Part shown: positions 1 through 8,599 of the stretch, one piece after another
Position numbering within the stretch: the first letter of the stretch is position 1
How the letters are laid out: the number at the start of each line of letters is the position of its first letter
Source of the DNA: Pseudomonas sp. VD-NE ins
GTDB taxonomy: Bacteria; Pseudomonadota; Gammaproteobacteria; Pseudomonadales; Pseudomonadaceae
Assembly: GCF_031882575.1 (NCBI RefSeq)
Contig: NZ_CP134772.1
Coordinates: 2,499,001 to 2,563,000, forward strand
DNA length: 64,000 nucleotides
Direction: 5' to 3'
Notes under the pieces: model-generated
The model's input: only the letters and a program-made list of their open reading frames with translations
The model's database searches: none
Told to the model about the DNA's origin: nothing
Translations under genes and position numbers: made by a program

Positions 1-209
1 GCCGACTGACGCGCCGGGTTCTGGCCAGCGCCGGCGGTCAGCACCTGGCCCATGATCACTTCATCTACCTGGGCACCGTCCAGACCGGTTTGTTCGAGCA
101 ACTGACGGATCACCGCCGCGCCCAGATCCACCGCGGACACGCTGGCCAGCGAACCCTGGAAACTGCCGATCGCGGTACGCGTGGCGGCAACAATTACGAC
201 GTCTTGCAT
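1..209 (-). CDS. atoB: acetyl-CoA acetyltransferase (thiolase), N-terminal part
   Basis: The first 69 residues of a thiolase are visible; the gene runs off the left edge. The N-terminus reads [17 protein letters not shown], the classic thiolase start, followed by the segment [20 protein letters not shown] that leads toward the active-site Cys loop (not in the window). The ATG at 209 has a GAGGAA ribosome site 7 nt upstream and lies 11 bp after the CoA-transferase beta gene, so the two are almost certainly co-transcribed. Role by family knowledge: thiolytic cleavage of acetoacetyl-CoA to two acetyl-CoA, the step after CoA activation of acetoacetate by the adjacent transferase. The same order (dhcA, dhcB, atoB) is known from P. 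aeruginosa. Confidence 0.9.
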   Translation of the reverse strand, partial: MQDVVIVAATRTAIGSFQGSLASVSAVDLGAAVIRQLLEQTGLDGAQVDEVIMGQVLTAGAGQNPARQS

Positions 210-220
210 TTTCGAATTCC

Positions 221-886
221 TCACTCGGCAGCGAACTGCATTTCCGGTACGTGATCCGGGACGATCAGTTTACCAGCGGTTTTGGCGACGATTTCCTCGA
301 CGCTGACGCCAGGTGCGCGTTCCTTGAGGACAAAAGCGCCATTTTCGATTTCCAGGTAGGCGAGGTCGGTCAGCACCCGCTTGATGCAGCCGGCACCGGT
401 CAGCGGCAGACTGCATTTGGCCAACAGTTTCGACTCACCGTCCTTGGATGCGTGGGTCATGATGACGATGATGTTGTCGGCGCCAGCCACCAGATCCATC
501 GCGCCGCCCATGCCCTTGACCAGTTTGCCGGGGATCATCCATGAGGCGATGTTGCCTTCGACGTCCACTTCAAAGGCGCCGAGCACGGTCAGGTCGACAT
601 GACCGCCGCGGATCATCGCGAAGGATTCGGCGGAGTTGAAAATCGACGCGCCGATGCGCGCGGTCACGGTCTGTTTGCCGGCGTTGATCATGTCGGCATC
701 GATGGTTTCTTCGGTCGGAAACGGGCCCATGCCGAGCAGGCCGTTTTCCGATTGCAGCATGACCTCCATGCCTTCAGGAATGTAGTTGGCGACCAGGGTC
801 GGAATGCCGATGCCGAGGTTCACGTAAAAGCCGTCCTGCATTTCGCGGGCGACGCGCTGAGCCATTTGTTCGCGGGAAAGTGCCAT
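221..886 (-). CDS. dhcB: 3-oxoacid / dehydrocarnitine CoA-transferase, beta subunit
   Basis: 221 residues, the full length of a class I CoA-transferase subunit B. It carries the family signature [10 protein letters not shown], whose Glu (residue 47) is the catalytic residue that forms the glutamyl-CoA thioester. It pairs with the alpha subunit encoded 24 bp upstream and precedes a thiolase, so the likely reaction is transfer of CoA from succinyl-CoA to a 3-oxoacid (acetoacetate or dehydrocarnitine). The symbol dhcB is proposed from synteny with P. aeruginosa dhcR-dhcA-dhcB-atoB; scoB or atoA would be equally valid on sequence alone. The ATG at 886 has a GAGAACAACA-type leader with a weak Shine-Dalgarno sequence, suggesting translational coupling to the upstream gene. 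Confidence 0.88.
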   Translation of the reverse strand: MALSREQMAQRVAREMQDGFYVNLGIGIPTLVANYIPEGMEVMLQSENGLLGMGPFPTEETIDADMINAGKQTVTARIGASIFNSAESFAMIRGGHVDLTVLGAFEVDVEGNIASWMIPGKLVKGMGGAMDLVAGADNIIVIMTHASKDGESKLLAKCSLPLTGAGCIKRVLTDLAYLEIENGAFVLKERAPGVSVEEIVAKTAGKLIVPDHVPEMQFAAE

Positions 887-910
887 GTTGTTGTTCTCCG
901 TCAGCCTGAA

Positions 911-1609
911 TTATTTGCGGATGGTGCGCTGTTCGATGCGTTTTTCGAACGTGCCGCAAATGACCCGATCGACGTAGATGCCCGGGGTGTGGATCTGCGA
1001 GGGGTCGAGTTCGCCGGGTTCGACGATTTCTTCGACTTCAACCACAGTGATCTTGCCGGCGGTGGCGGCCAGCGGGTTGAAGTTCTGCGCGGTGTGACGG
1101 TAGACGACGTTGCCGAAGTGGTCGGCTTTCCAGCCTTTGACGATGGCGAAGTCGCCAGTGATGGATTCTTCCATCAGGTACTTGCGACCTTTGAACTCGC
1201 GTACCTCCTTGCCTTCGGCGACCGGGGTGCCGACGCCGGTGGCGGTGAAGAAGGCCGGAATGCCGGCGCCGCCTGCGCGCATTTTCTCGGCGAGGGTGCC
1301 TTGCGGGGTCAGGATGACTTCAATGTCGCCCTTGAGCAGTTGCTCTTCGAACAGCTTGTTTTCGCCGACGTAGGAGGCGATGACTTTGCTGATCTGGCGA
1401 TCGGTGAGCAGTACGCCGAGGCCGAATCCGTCGACGCCGCAGTTGTTGGAAACGACGGTGAGGTCGCGGGTGCCTTTGCGCTTGATCTCGGCGATCAGGT
1501 TTTCCGGAATGCCGCACAGACCGAAGCCGCCGGCGATGACGGTCATGCCGTCCTCAAGCCCGGCCAGGGCTTCTTCGTAGGAACTCACGCGCTTGTCGAA
1601 ACCTGCCAT
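911..1609 (-). CDS. dhcA: 3-oxoacid / dehydrocarnitine CoA-transferase, alpha subunit
   Basis: 232 residues from ATG 1609 ([15 protein letters not shown]), preceded by AAAAGAGGTGCAT, a good ribosome site. The frame stays open upstream to 1831, but that extension covers intergenic repeat DNA and is not coding. The subunit A signature [13 protein letters not shown] sits near residue 30, and [16 protein letters not shown] is typical of SCOT/AtoD alpha subunits. It is the first gene of a three-gene unit with dhcB and atoB. A LysR gene is transcribed divergently about 290 bp away, which fits a LysR-controlled catabolic operon for carnitine-derived or short-chain 3-oxoacids. Substrate cannot be fixed from sequence. 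Confidence 0.88.
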   Translation of the reverse strand: MAGFDKRVSSYEEALAGLEDGMTVIAGGFGLCGIPENLIAEIKRKGTRDLTVVSNNCGVDGFGLGVLLTDRQISKVIASYVGENKLFEEQLLKGDIEVILTPQGTLAEKMRAGGAGIPAFFTATGVGTPVAEGKEVREFKGRKYLMEESITGDFAIVKGWKADHFGNVVYRHTAQNFNPLAATAGKITVVEVEEIVEPGELDPSQIHTPGIYVDRVICGTFEKRIEQRTIRK

Positions 1610-1747
1610 ATGCACCTCTTTTATTATTTGCGGGCGGCTGGCTAGCCGAATGGTTGGAGTGTCTCGCTGGAAGATATATTTGTTAAGTTGATTTTTAAGG
1701 TTGATTGATTGATAAAGCTCAATAGTCGCGTTATGGCGTGCTGCTTT

Positions 1748-1853
1748 GATCGTTCCCCACGCTCCGCGTGGGAATGCCTCTAGGGACACTCTGCGTCCAG
1801 TGACGCGGAGCGTCACGGGCTGCATTCCCACGCAGGAGCGTGGGAACGATCAT
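1748..1853. repeat. inverted REP-like intergenic repeat
   Basis: Two inverted arms, GATCGTTCCCCACGCTC on the left and GAGCGTGGGAACGATC on the right, enclose a second internal hairpin (GACGCGGAGCGTCAC region). This is a common Pseudomonas intergenic hairpin of the CGTTCCCACGCTC class. It fills most of the gap between dhcA and the divergent LysR gene, so the operator for that regulator is probably on either side of it. Nothing else was recognised in the 1610-1902 gap. Confidence 0.75.
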
Positions 1854-1902
1854 CATGGCTTGCCGCTTAACGCTTGTAGCTTACAACTGGAGCGAAGCGA
1901 CC

Positions 1903-2790
1903 ATGACCATCAAACAGATCCGCGCTTTCCTCGCCGTGGCCCAGAGCCTGAGTTTCGCCGTCGCCTGCGAGCGCCTGCATCTCTCGCAATCGGCCCTGAG
2001 CCTGACCATCAAAGCGCTGGAGGAAGGACTGGGCGGGCGCCTGTTCAGTCGCAACACCCGCAACGTCGCACTGACTGCGGAAGGTGAATCCTTGCTGCCA
2101 CTGGCCCGGCGTCTGATCGCCGACTGGGACAACGCCGAAGACGAAATGCGCCAGCGCTTCAGCCTGCAACGTGGGCGGGTGACGCTGGCGGCGATGCCGT
2201 CGTTTGCCGGCAACCTGCTACCGCCGATCCTCAAGACCTTTCGTGCGCGCTATCCGAACGTCAACGTCACGGTCAATGACGTGATCAACGAGCAAGTGCT
2301 GGAGATGGTTCGTGATCGTCAGGTGGAACTCGGCGTGGCGTTCGAGCCGATGCAAAACACTGCGATGACGTTCACGCCGTTGTACATGGATCGCTTTGTT
2401 GCGGTGGTATCGAAGGATTCGCCGTTGGCCCAGCGCGACGAGATCGATTGGCAGACGTTATTGCAGGAGCCGTTCATCACCTTGCAGCGGCCTTCGACGG
2501 TGCGGGTGATGCTCGAAGAGCACTTGCAGGCTCGCGGCATGAAGTTGCCGGTGGAATTTGAAAGCCATCAATTGGCGACCGTCGGGCGCATGGTCGCCAG
2601 TGGGCTGGGTGTCAGTGCCGTCCCGGCGTTGTGCGCCGGGCAGATGCAGGAGTTGGGCGCCCATTGTCTGACGCTGGATGATTCGGTGGAGCGGGCGATT
2701 GGCGTGCTGACCGAACCGGGCAATGAACTGTCGGCGGCGGCGCAGGCGTTGTTCGATATTCTCAAGGCGGAAGATCTGGGTCGACTTTGA
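1903..2790 (+). CDS. LysR-family transcriptional regulator, likely of dhcAB-atoB
   Basis: 295 residues from ATG 1903 (MTIKQIRAFLAVAQSLSF), a normal LysR length. The N-terminal winged helix is clear: RLHLSQSALSLTIKALEEGL followed by LFSRNTRNVALTAEG, ending near residue 60. The C-terminal substrate-binding domain starts near residue 90 (GRVTLAAMPSFAGNLLP). An upstream in-frame ATG at 1840 lies in repeat DNA and is less likely; the ATG at 1903 has GGAGCGA about 10 nt upstream. It is divergent from the CoA-transferase operon and corresponds in position to dhcR of P. aeruginosa. The effector ligand is unknown. Confidence 0.85.
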   Translation: MTIKQIRAFLAVAQSLSFAVACERLHLSQSALSLTIKALEEGLGGRLFSRNTRNVALTAEGESLLPLARRLIADWDNAEDEMRQRFSLQRGRVTLAAMPSFAGNLLPPILKTFRARYPNVNVTVNDVINEQVLEMVRDRQVELGVAFEPMQNTAMTFTPLYMDRFVAVVSKDSPLAQRDEIDWQTLLQEPFITLQRPSTVRVMLEEHLQARGMKLPVEFESHQLATVGRMVASGLGVSAVPALCAGQMQELGAHCLTLDDSVERAIGVLTEPGNELSAAAQALFDILKAEDLGRL

Positions 2791-2799
2791 GATCTACCC

Positions 2800-3183
2800 C
2801 CTCACCCCAGCCCTCTCCCCCAGGGGCGAGGGGGAAAGGGAGCCAATCGGGGATTTCTCAAATGCTGAGTTCGACTCGAAATTTTCAGGTTGATGTATCG
2901 CGTGAGAACAACTCGATCCGTTCCCTCTCCCTTGGGAGAGGGCTAGGGGGAAAGGGAACTGATCGGGGTTGTTCAGCTTGGGCTCGACTCAGTATTTTCA
3001 GGCCGCCGTATTCAGACCTGACAACTCGGTCAGTCCCCTCTCCCTTGGGAAAGGGCGAGGGGGAAAGGGAACTGATCGGGGTTGTTCAGCTTGTGGGCTC
3101 GACTCAGTATTTTCAGGCCGCCGTATTCAGACCTGACAACTCGGTCAGTTCCCTCTCCCTTGGGAGAGGGCTAGGGTGAGGGG
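2800..3183. repeat. tandem array of four REP-like hairpins
   Basis: Four hairpins of the type CCCTCTCCCTTGGGAGAGGG occur at about 2808, 2921, 3034 and 3149, so the spacing is 113-115 bp. The spacers of the third and fourth units are nearly identical (CTCGACTCAGTATTTTCAGG ... CTGACAACTCGGTCAG), while the first is more diverged. The unit therefore includes the spacer and amplified as a roughly 114-bp block. The array lies between the 3' ends of the LysR and sirtuin genes, which converge. No protein-coding gene is credible here. Confidence 0.85.
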
Positions 3184-3217
3184 CCCGGGGCCTGAGTCGA
3201 GCGTAGAGTGCCGAAAC

Positions 3218-4060
3218 TCACCGGTCCAGCTCCCTGACCAACAGGGGCAACAGCAGCTCGCACGACGCTTCAATCTTCAAATCCAGCAAATCATCCGCGC
3301 GCGTCTTGCCCAGATTGATCGCGATCAGCGGCTTACCGCGATCGGCAATCACTCGGCACAAACGAAACGCCGAATACGCCATCAACGACGAACCCACCAC
3401 CAACATCCCCGCCGCATTTTCTGCTGCCTTCATCGCTCGTGCCGCCGTGGGCTGCGCGACGTTTTCGCCGAAAAACACCACGTCCGGTTTCATTCGCTCG
3501 CCAAAGCAATGCGGGCAGTGCGGTACCTGAAAACGCGCCTCGAACGCCGGGTCGAGCAGGGTGTCGCCATCCGGTGCCTGCACGGCATCGACCCCGGCCA
3601 GATACGGATTTTGTCGTTCCATCAATTGCTGAATCGAATCACGCTCACTGCGTTGGCCGCAGTCCAGGCACACAACCCGATGCAGGCTGCCGTGCAGTTC
3701 GATCACGTCGTGACTGCCGGCCTGATCGTGCAGGGTGTCGACGTTCTGGGTGATCAAGTCGTGGATCAGCCCGTGGCGCTGTAAGCCGGCCAACGCTTCG
3801 TGCGCTGCATTCGGTTGCGCCTGGCGCACCCTTGGCCAACCGAGCATGGCCCGCGCCCAATAGCGGCGGCGCGATTCGGGGGCTGCGAGGAATTCCTGGT
3901 ACATCATCGGCTGCCGGCCACGGCGTACACCGTCGCTGTCGCGGTAATCCGGAATGCCCGACGGCGTGCTGATGCCGGCCCCGGTCAATACGATGAAGTC
4001 GCCATCGGCCATCACCTCTTGCAAGGTGTCGAGGTGTTCGCGGGTCGGGCTGTCGAGCAT
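3218..4060 (-). CDS. NAD-dependent protein deacylase, SIR2 family (class II)
   Basis: 280 residues. The Rossmann signature is VLTGAGISTPSGIPDYRD (about residues 24-41); the GIPDYR variant marks class II (SIRT4-like) sirtuins. Further motifs are TQNVDTLH, the catalytic His in IELHGSLH, and a structural zinc site of two CxxC pairs (CLDCGQ and CPHCFG). GSSLMAYSAF and INLG complete the NAD pocket. By family knowledge it removes acyl groups from lysines using NAD; class II members may prefer lipoyl, biotinyl or similar acyl chains over acetyl. The ATG at 4060 follows a weak ribosome site. It stands alone between a REP array and a methyltransferase gene. Confidence 0.9.
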   Translation of the reverse strand: MLDSPTREHLDTLQEVMADGDFIVLTGAGISTPSGIPDYRDSDGVRRGRQPMMYQEFLAAPESRRRYWARAMLGWPRVRQAQPNAAHEALAGLQRHGLIHDLITQNVDTLHDQAGSHDVIELHGSLHRVVCLDCGQRSERDSIQQLMERQNPYLAGVDAVQAPDGDTLLDPAFEARFQVPHCPHCFGERMKPDVVFFGENVAQPTAARAMKAAENAAGMLVVGSSLMAYSAFRLCRVIADRGKPLIAINLGKTRADDLLDLKIEASCELLLPLLVRELDR

Positions 4061-4114
4061 GGTCAGCGCTCCGAAATGGGCAGTGCCAGCAGGTTAGCAC
4101 GCGACCCGCGTGGC

Positions 4115-5164
4115 TTACTTGCGTGCCTCCAGAATCAGGTTGAACGGTGTTTGCGTGGCCCGACGGAAGTGCTTGAACCCGGCCTCGGTAAACACTTTGC
4201 GCAGACGCATTTCCCCGGCCTGCGCGCCCAAGCCGAGGCCGACTTCCTGCGACAGCGAGTTCGGTGTGCAGATAAACGTCGAGGCCGCATAGAACAGCCG
4301 CCCGACCGGGTTGATGTTGTCGTCCAGCGTGTCGTTGGCGAACGGCTCGACCAGTAACACCGTGCCGTCATCTTTCAGCGAGTCATAGGCGTGACGCGCG
4401 GCGCCGACCGGGTCGCCCATGTCGTGCAGGCAATCGAAATAGCAGATCAGGTCGTAGTCGTTGCCGGGGTAGCTCTTCGCTGAGCCCTGGAAGAACTTCG
4501 CCCGGCTGCTGACGCCACCTTCCTCGGCGCGCTGGGTGGCGACAGTAATCGAGGGCGCGTGATAGTCGTAGCCGACGAAGCGCGAGTTGGGAAAGGCCTG
4601 GGCCATGATTACCGTCGACGCGCCATGGCCGCAGCCGATGTCGGCGACTTTGGCGCCTTCTTCAAGCTTGGCCACGACACCGTCCAGCGCCGGCAGCCAT
4701 TCGGCGATCAGGTGACCTTTGTAGCCGGGCCGGAAGAAGCGCTCCGTGCCGGTGAACATGCACGGATGATGATCGCCCCAGGGCAGGGCGCCATTGCCGC
4801 GCATGGCTTTGACCAGTTTGTCTTTGTCATGGAAAAACGACGCCACCACCCCAAGGCCACCGGCGACGTACACCGGCGAGTCTTCGACGGCCAACGCCAG
4901 CGCCTGTTCTTCCGGTAAACGAAACTGGCCGTCGTGGTGCTCCATGTAGCCGGACGCCGCGTGAGCGCTGAGCCATTCGCGCACCAGACGCGGATTGCAC
5001 GTGGTTTTGGCGGCGAGGGCATCGGGGCTGATTGGCTGACTGTCGGCCATTGCCCGGTACAAACCGAGTTCTTCGCCGACGATGACATTGGCCAGCATCG
5101 CCGCGCCGCCCATGTCGTTGACCAGTTTGCCCATGAATTGGTTGAGCTTCGCCTCGTCCATCAT
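4115..5164 (-). CDS. class I SAM-dependent methyltransferase with N-terminal winged helix
   Basis: 349 residues from ATG 5164 (MMDEAKLNQFMGKL), preceded by AGGAGCACAC. The frame extends upstream to 5236 but without a better start. The N-terminal 90 residues look like the dimerisation/winged-helix part of small-molecule methyltransferases (LYRAMADSQPISPDALAAKT). The SAM-binding motif I is VADIGCGHGASTVIMAQ near residue 175, with motif II/III-like YDLICYFDCLHDMGDP further on. The substrate is not predictable. Its 3' end is 55 bp from the sirtuin start, in the same direction, so the two may be co-transcribed. Confidence 0.8.
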   Translation of the reverse strand: MMDEAKLNQFMGKLVNDMGGAAMLANVIVGEELGLYRAMADSQPISPDALAAKTTCNPRLVREWLSAHAASGYMEHHDGQFRLPEEQALALAVEDSPVYVAGGLGVVASFFHDKDKLVKAMRGNGALPWGDHHPCMFTGTERFFRPGYKGHLIAEWLPALDGVVAKLEEGAKVADIGCGHGASTVIMAQAFPNSRFVGYDYHAPSITVATQRAEEGGVSSRAKFFQGSAKSYPGNDYDLICYFDCLHDMGDPVGAARHAYDSLKDDGTVLLVEPFANDTLDDNINPVGRLFYAASTFICTPNSLSQEVGLGLGAQAGEMRLRKVFTEAGFKHFRRATQTPFNLILEARK

Positions 5165-5341
5165 GTGTGCTCCTGAAACAGGATCACAGTCCGGCGGCGT
5201 CGAAGGTCGAGGCGTGCGCCACCGGGCGGTGGTCACGGAGTTGGGCAGGGCACGGCTGACGTCCTGCGTCCCCCTCGACTGGGTAATAAAGGAGTCTAGC
5301 CCCGGTCCGGGGCTAGCGCTGTATTTGTAAACACTGAAAAA

Positions 5342-5436
5342 CCTGTGGGAGCTGGCTTGCCAGCGATAACGGTGTGTCCGGCACCAAGGTCATTGGCTGT
5401 GTCGACGCCATCGCTGGCAAGCCAGCTCCCACAAGG
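5342..5436. repeat. inverted REP pair (GCTGGCTTGCCAGC class)
   Basis: CCTGTGGGAGCTGGCTTGCC on the left and its near-exact complement GGCAAGCCAGCTCCCACA on the right flank about 45 bp. A standard Pseudomonas BIME-like doublet between the methyltransferase and the MNIO operon. Confidence 0.9.
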
Positions 5437-5455
5437 TTCGGTGTTTGATGAGGAC

Positions 5456-5495
5456 TGTGTATCACTGTGTATCGCGGCAGCGGGGGGATACACGG
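5456..5495. promoter_or_regulatory. operator-like composite TGTATC site upstream of the MNIO operon
   Basis: Two direct copies of TGTGTATC at 5456-5463 and 5466-5473 (10-bp period) are followed 12 bp later by the inverted form GGATACACGG at 5486-5495. A further partial copy (GTGATACAGG) follows at 5529. The same composite occurs twice upstream of the two-component system and dipZ operon (9407-9445 and 9475-9512). Direct repeats one helical turn apart are the usual target geometry of OmpR/PhoB-type response regulators, and one is encoded 3 kb away. Binding by that regulator is an inference. The site lies 84-123 bp before the MNIO start codon. Confidence 0.6.
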
Positions 5496-5578
5496 GGCGG
5501 CAATTGTCCGGGTGGGCGCACACAGCCGTGATACAGGCGTCGATTCCACTGGGTAGACCCATCCATCGAGGTTTCCCC

Positions 5579-6418
5579 ATGCAAATTCCTCAATCATCAA
5601 CGCAACCCAGCGTCGGCCTCGGCCTGCGCCGTGGTCTGCTCAAAGACCTGCAAACCGCCCGCACCGGCGCTTTCGACTTTCTCGAAGTCGCTCCGGAAAA
5701 CTGGATCGGCGTCGGCGGCGCCCATGGCGCGGCGTTGCGTGAACTGGCCGAACGCTACCCGTTGTCCTGTCACGGCTTGTCGCTGTCACTTGGCGGACCG
5801 GCGCCGCTGGATGTCGGCTTCTTGCAGGAGGTCCGGGTGTTTCTCGACCTTTACAACGTGCCGCTGTACAGCGAACACCTGAGTTATTGCAGCGATGACG
5901 GTCATCTGTATGACTTGCTGCCATTGCCATTCACCGAAGAAGCGGTGCACCACGTCGCCGCTCGAATTCGTCAGGCGCAGGATATTCTTGGCCGGCGCCT
6001 GGCGGTGGAAAACGTTTCCTACTACGCCGCACCGCGTCAGGACATGGACGAGGTGAGCTTCACTAATGCCGTGTTGCGTGAGGCCGATTGCGACCTGCTG
6101 CTGGACGTCAACAATGTCTACGTCAACGCGATCAACCACGGATTTGATCCGCAAGCATTTTTAGCCGGTATCGAGCCGGGTCGAGTGGTCGGCATGCATG
6201 TGGCCGGGCATTTCGATGAGTCCGACACGCTGAAAATCGACACTCACGGTGCCTCAGTCAAACCGGTGGTGTGGTCTCTGCTGGCCGAGGCCTATAGGCG
6301 ATTTGGCGCAAAGCCAACGCTGCTTGAGCGGGATTTCAGTTTCCCGGCGTTTTCCGAACTGGTCGCCGAGTTGCAGACCATTCGCCACTTGCAAGCGGGG
6401 GGCGGCCATCGTGGATAA
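5579..6418 (+). CDS. DUF692-family multinuclear non-haem iron oxidase (MNIO, BufB/HvfB-like peptide maturase)
   Basis: 279 residues from ATG 5579 ([19 protein letters not shown]), with CGAGG about 8 nt upstream. It has the full set of MNIO iron-ligand motifs in order: [10 protein letters not shown] (H65), SEHLSY (E99, H100), VENVSYY (E144), [15 protein letters not shown] (D176, N178, H187), MHVAGH (H207, H211), DTHG (D221, H223) and LLERDF (E250). Members of this family oxidise cysteine or other residues in ribosomal precursor peptides, often to make copper-binding products. The next gene, overlapping by 8 bp, encodes the usual DUF2063 partner. No DUF2282-type precursor gene (bufA) lies upstream, which is unusual. 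The operator-like repeats just upstream suggest control by the nearby two-component system. Confidence 0.9.
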   Translation: MQIPQSSTQPSVGLGLRRGLLKDLQTARTGAFDFLEVAPENWIGVGGAHGAALRELAERYPLSCHGLSLSLGGPAPLDVGFLQEVRVFLDLYNVPLYSEHLSYCSDDGHLYDLLPLPFTEEAVHHVAARIRQAQDILGRRLAVENVSYYAAPRQDMDEVSFTNAVLREADCDLLLDVNNVYVNAINHGFDPQAFLAGIEPGRVVGMHVAGHFDESDTLKIDTHGASVKPVVWSLLAEAYRRFGAKPTLLERDFSFPAFSELVAELQTIRHLQAGGGHRG

Positions 6419-7163
6419 CCTGCTACAGCAACAACAGGCGCTGACCCGGTATTTGCGAGATCCTGACCATCAATCGCCACCGGCCGGCATGAACGCGGCG
6501 CGGGTCAACGTCTACCGCGATCTGGTGTTCAACAATGTCTCGCAGTTGTTAAGCGGCACATTTCCGGTGTTGATCCGCATCATCGGTGAACAACGCTGGG
6601 GCTTGCTGGTGCGAGGATTCTTGCGCGACTGGCGGGCGCAGACTCCGAAGTTCGGAGAGATTGCCCAAACGTTTCTCGACTATCTCGCTTCGTCACCGCA
6701 GATGTTGCGCGAGGGCGAGTGGCCGGCGTTTTTGCTGGAGCTGGCGCATTACGAATGGGTCGAGATGGTTTTGCAGCAGTCCGATGCTCAGGCGCTGCCG
6801 CCAAGCGATCCGGCGCTGTTGCTGGAACGCCCGCTGCAGATCTCGGCACTGGCCTGGCCGTTGGCGTATGCGTGGCCGGTGCATGAACTCGATCCAAACC
6901 ATCAACCCGCCACGCCACCGGCTCAACCGACTCTGTTGTTGGTGTGGCGTGCGACAGATTGGAGTGTGAAGTTTTCCGGGCTGAGTCCGTTGGCTTGGCG
7001 GTTGTTGCAGCGCATCACTGAGTTTGCGTCGTTGACGGGGCGCGAGCAGTTGCAAGGTCTGGCGCAGGAGACCGGGCAGTCCGCCAGCAATTCGTTCATG
7101 GATAACGGCTTGGTGTTGTTGCAGCAGATGCATGAGGACCAGGTGATCGGTCTGGCATCTTGA
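6411..7163 (+). CDS. DUF2063-family MNIO partner protein (BufC/HvfC-like)
   Basis: 250 residues from GTG 6411, overlapping the MNIO stop by 8 bp and preceded by GGGGGGCGG. The frame is open further upstream only as an antisense-like shadow inside the MNIO gene. The N-terminal domain shows the DUF2063 pattern: [47 protein letters not shown], and FLDYLASSP followed by [15 protein letters not shown] (about residues 5-125). The C-terminal half is a winged-helix-like partner domain. By family knowledge it binds the leader of the precursor peptide and presents it to the MNIO. Some databases label the N-terminal domain 'putative DNA-binding'; the genetic context argues for the peptide-maturation role. 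Confidence 0.85.
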   Translation: MDNLLQQQQALTRYLRDPDHQSPPAGMNAARVNVYRDLVFNNVSQLLSGTFPVLIRIIGEQRWGLLVRGFLRDWRAQTPKFGEIAQTFLDYLASSPQMLREGEWPAFLLELAHYEWVEMVLQQSDAQALPPSDPALLLERPLQISALAWPLAYAWPVHELDPNHQPATPPAQPTLLLVWRATDWSVKFSGLSPLAWRLLQRITEFASLTGREQLQGLAQETGQSASNSFMDNGLVLLQQMHEDQVIGLAS

Positions 7164-7184
7164 ACACTTAAACCGCGCCGCACA

Positions 7185-7277
7185 CTGTGGGAGCGAGCCT
7201 GCTCGCGAAAGCGATCTGTCAGTCAACTTGAACATCTACTGACAGGACGCCTTCGCGAGCAGGCTCGCTCCCACAGG
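7185..7277. repeat. inverted REP pair (GAGC-TGCTCGCGA class)
   Basis: CTGTGGGAGCGAGCCTGCTC and its complement GAGCAGGCTCGCTCCCACAG flank about 50 bp between two convergent genes (DUF2063 gene and histidine kinase). The hairpins may also act as a bidirectional transcription barrier. Confidence 0.9.
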
Positions 7278-7291
7278 GATTTTCGCTGTTA

Positions 7292-8599
7292 TCAGGGGTG
7301 CAGCGGCAACTTCAATTCAGCACACAACCCGCCACCCTCACGGTTGCTCAAGGTCAGCGAGCCGCCCAACGCCATGGCCAGTTGCTGGGCGATCGCCAAC
7401 CCCAGCCCGGTGCCGCCGGTATCGCGATTGCGCGAGTTTTCTACGCGGTAGAACGGTTGCAGCACTTGCGCCAGTTCAGCGTCGGCGATGCCCGGGCCAC
7501 GGTCCATGACGGTGATCGCCAGGCTGCCCTTGTTCGCTTCGACCCAGACTTCGGCGGCACCGGCGAATTTCAGTGCGTTGTCGGTCAGGTTCACCAGAAC
7601 ACGGCGCAAGGCATGGGGCCGGGTGTCGATGACCGCCGCACTCTTGCCGACCAGTTGCACCTGCTTGCCCATGTCCTGATAGTCGAACACCAGGCTTTCG
7701 AGGAAGGAGTCCATGTTGGTGCGGCGACTTTCCTCGGTTGAACCATGGATGCTGCGCGCATACGCCACGCCTTCGCGCACCAGATGTTCCATCTCGCTGA
7801 GGTCATTCCACAGTTTGTCTTTCTCGACGCAATCGTCCATGAGCTCGGCGCGCAGTTTCATCCGTGTGATCGGCGTTTGCAGGTCATGGGAAATCGCCGC
7901 CAGCAGTTGCATGCGTTCTTTGAGGTAAGCGGCGATGCGTGCCTGCATCGTGTTGAACGCCCGCGCCGCATAGACCACTTCGTTCGGGCCGCTTTCGTCG
8001 AGGTTGATCGGGTGGGCGTTGGGGTCGAGGGTTTCCACGGCGTTGGCCAGACGGGTCAGGGGGCGAACCGCAATGCGCACCGCCAGCCAGGTGCAGACGA
8101 GCATCAGCGCCAATTGGCCGAGCAGTACCACCGGCAACCAGGGTGACAACGGGACCATGGCGGGGCGTACGTCGATGGTCACCGGGCTGCCGTCACTCAG
8201 GCGCAGATGCCCCTGAAAGTGCTTCTTCGGCCCGGGAATGTCGGTGAAGGTCAGCGGATAGCGTTCGCCGATGGCTTCAGTGATCGAGGTGACGGCCACC
8301 GGCACATCACCGGCCTCGATCAGCGTGCCCGGTTCGCCTTCGCTCAACAGGTAGCCGTAGTTGGTTCGCGCCAGACGCTTGAGCCAGTCGGGACGCTCTT
8401 CGGCGGGCAGGCGATCGAGGATCGCAATCGAGGTCGAGACGTCGGTCTCGAGATTGCCGAGCATGGTATTTTTCGCGCTTTGGTAACGCTCGTAATACTG
8501 CGCGCCGAATGACAGCGCCTGGGCCAGCAGCAGGCCGATCAGGAAAATCAGCGACAGGCGCGAGGCGAGGGTGCGCGGCCAGTGCAGATTGACGCTCAT
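7292..8599 (-). CDS. sensor histidine kinase (OmpR-type two-component system)
   Basis: 435 residues. TM1 is near residues 14-32, a periplasmic domain of about 120 residues follows, then TM2 near 155-178 and a HAMP linker. The HisKA box is AAISHDLQTPITRMKL with the phospho-acceptor His. The ATPase has the N box (NLTDNALKFAG), G1 (DRGPGIAD) and G2 (GTGLGLAIA). Its ATG overlaps the response-regulator stop by 4 bp, so the kinase is translationally coupled. The periplasmic domain has no obvious metal-binding His/Cys cluster. Given the adjacent dipZ operon, a role like that of P. aeruginosa DsbS (copper/thiol sensing) is possible, but homology to that protein was not tested. Confidence 0.9.
   Translation of the reverse strand: MSVNLHWPRTLASRLSLIFLIGLLLAQALSFGAQYYERYQSAKNTMLGNLETDVSTSIAILDRLPAEERPDWLKRLARTNYGYLLSEGEPGTLIEAGDVPVAVTSITEAIGERYPLTFTDIPGPKKHFQGHLRLSDGSPVTIDVRPAMVPLSPWLPVVLLGQLALMLVCTWLAVRIAVRPLTRLANAVETLDPNAHPINLDESGPNEVVYAARAFNTMQARIAAYLKERMQLLAAISHDLQTPITRMKLRAELMDDCVEKDKLWNDLSEMEHLVREGVAYARSIHGSTEESRRTNMDSFLESLVFDYQDMGKQVQLVGKSAAVIDTRPHALRRVLVNLTDNALKFAGAAEVWVEANKGSLAITVMDRGPGIADAELAQVLQPFYRVENSRNRDTGGTGLGLAIAQQLAMALGGSLTLSNREGGGLCAELKLPLHP

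Noticed and set aside
599..1645. 348-codon open frame on the plus strand
   Set aside because: It is the antisense of the CoA-transferase genes. Its composition follows their reverse codon bias and it matches no known family pattern.
2787..3179. 130-codon open frame through the REP-like array
   Set aside because: The frame only reads repeats; no ribosome site and internal sequence duplication without protein logic.
2800..3183. CRISPR array
   Set aside because: Repeats are palindromic REP-like hairpins with nearly identical spacers of about 90 bp, and there are no cas genes.
5449..5532. 27-codon peptide gene (starting [10 protein letters not shown]) before the MNIO gene as a possible precursor
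   Set aside because: No ribosome site or signal peptide, and the codons coincide with the TGTATC repeats.
5345..5578. N-terminal extension of the MNIO gene
   Set aside because: It is read from an REP pair and the operator-like repeats; ATG 5579 has a ribosome site and matches the family start.
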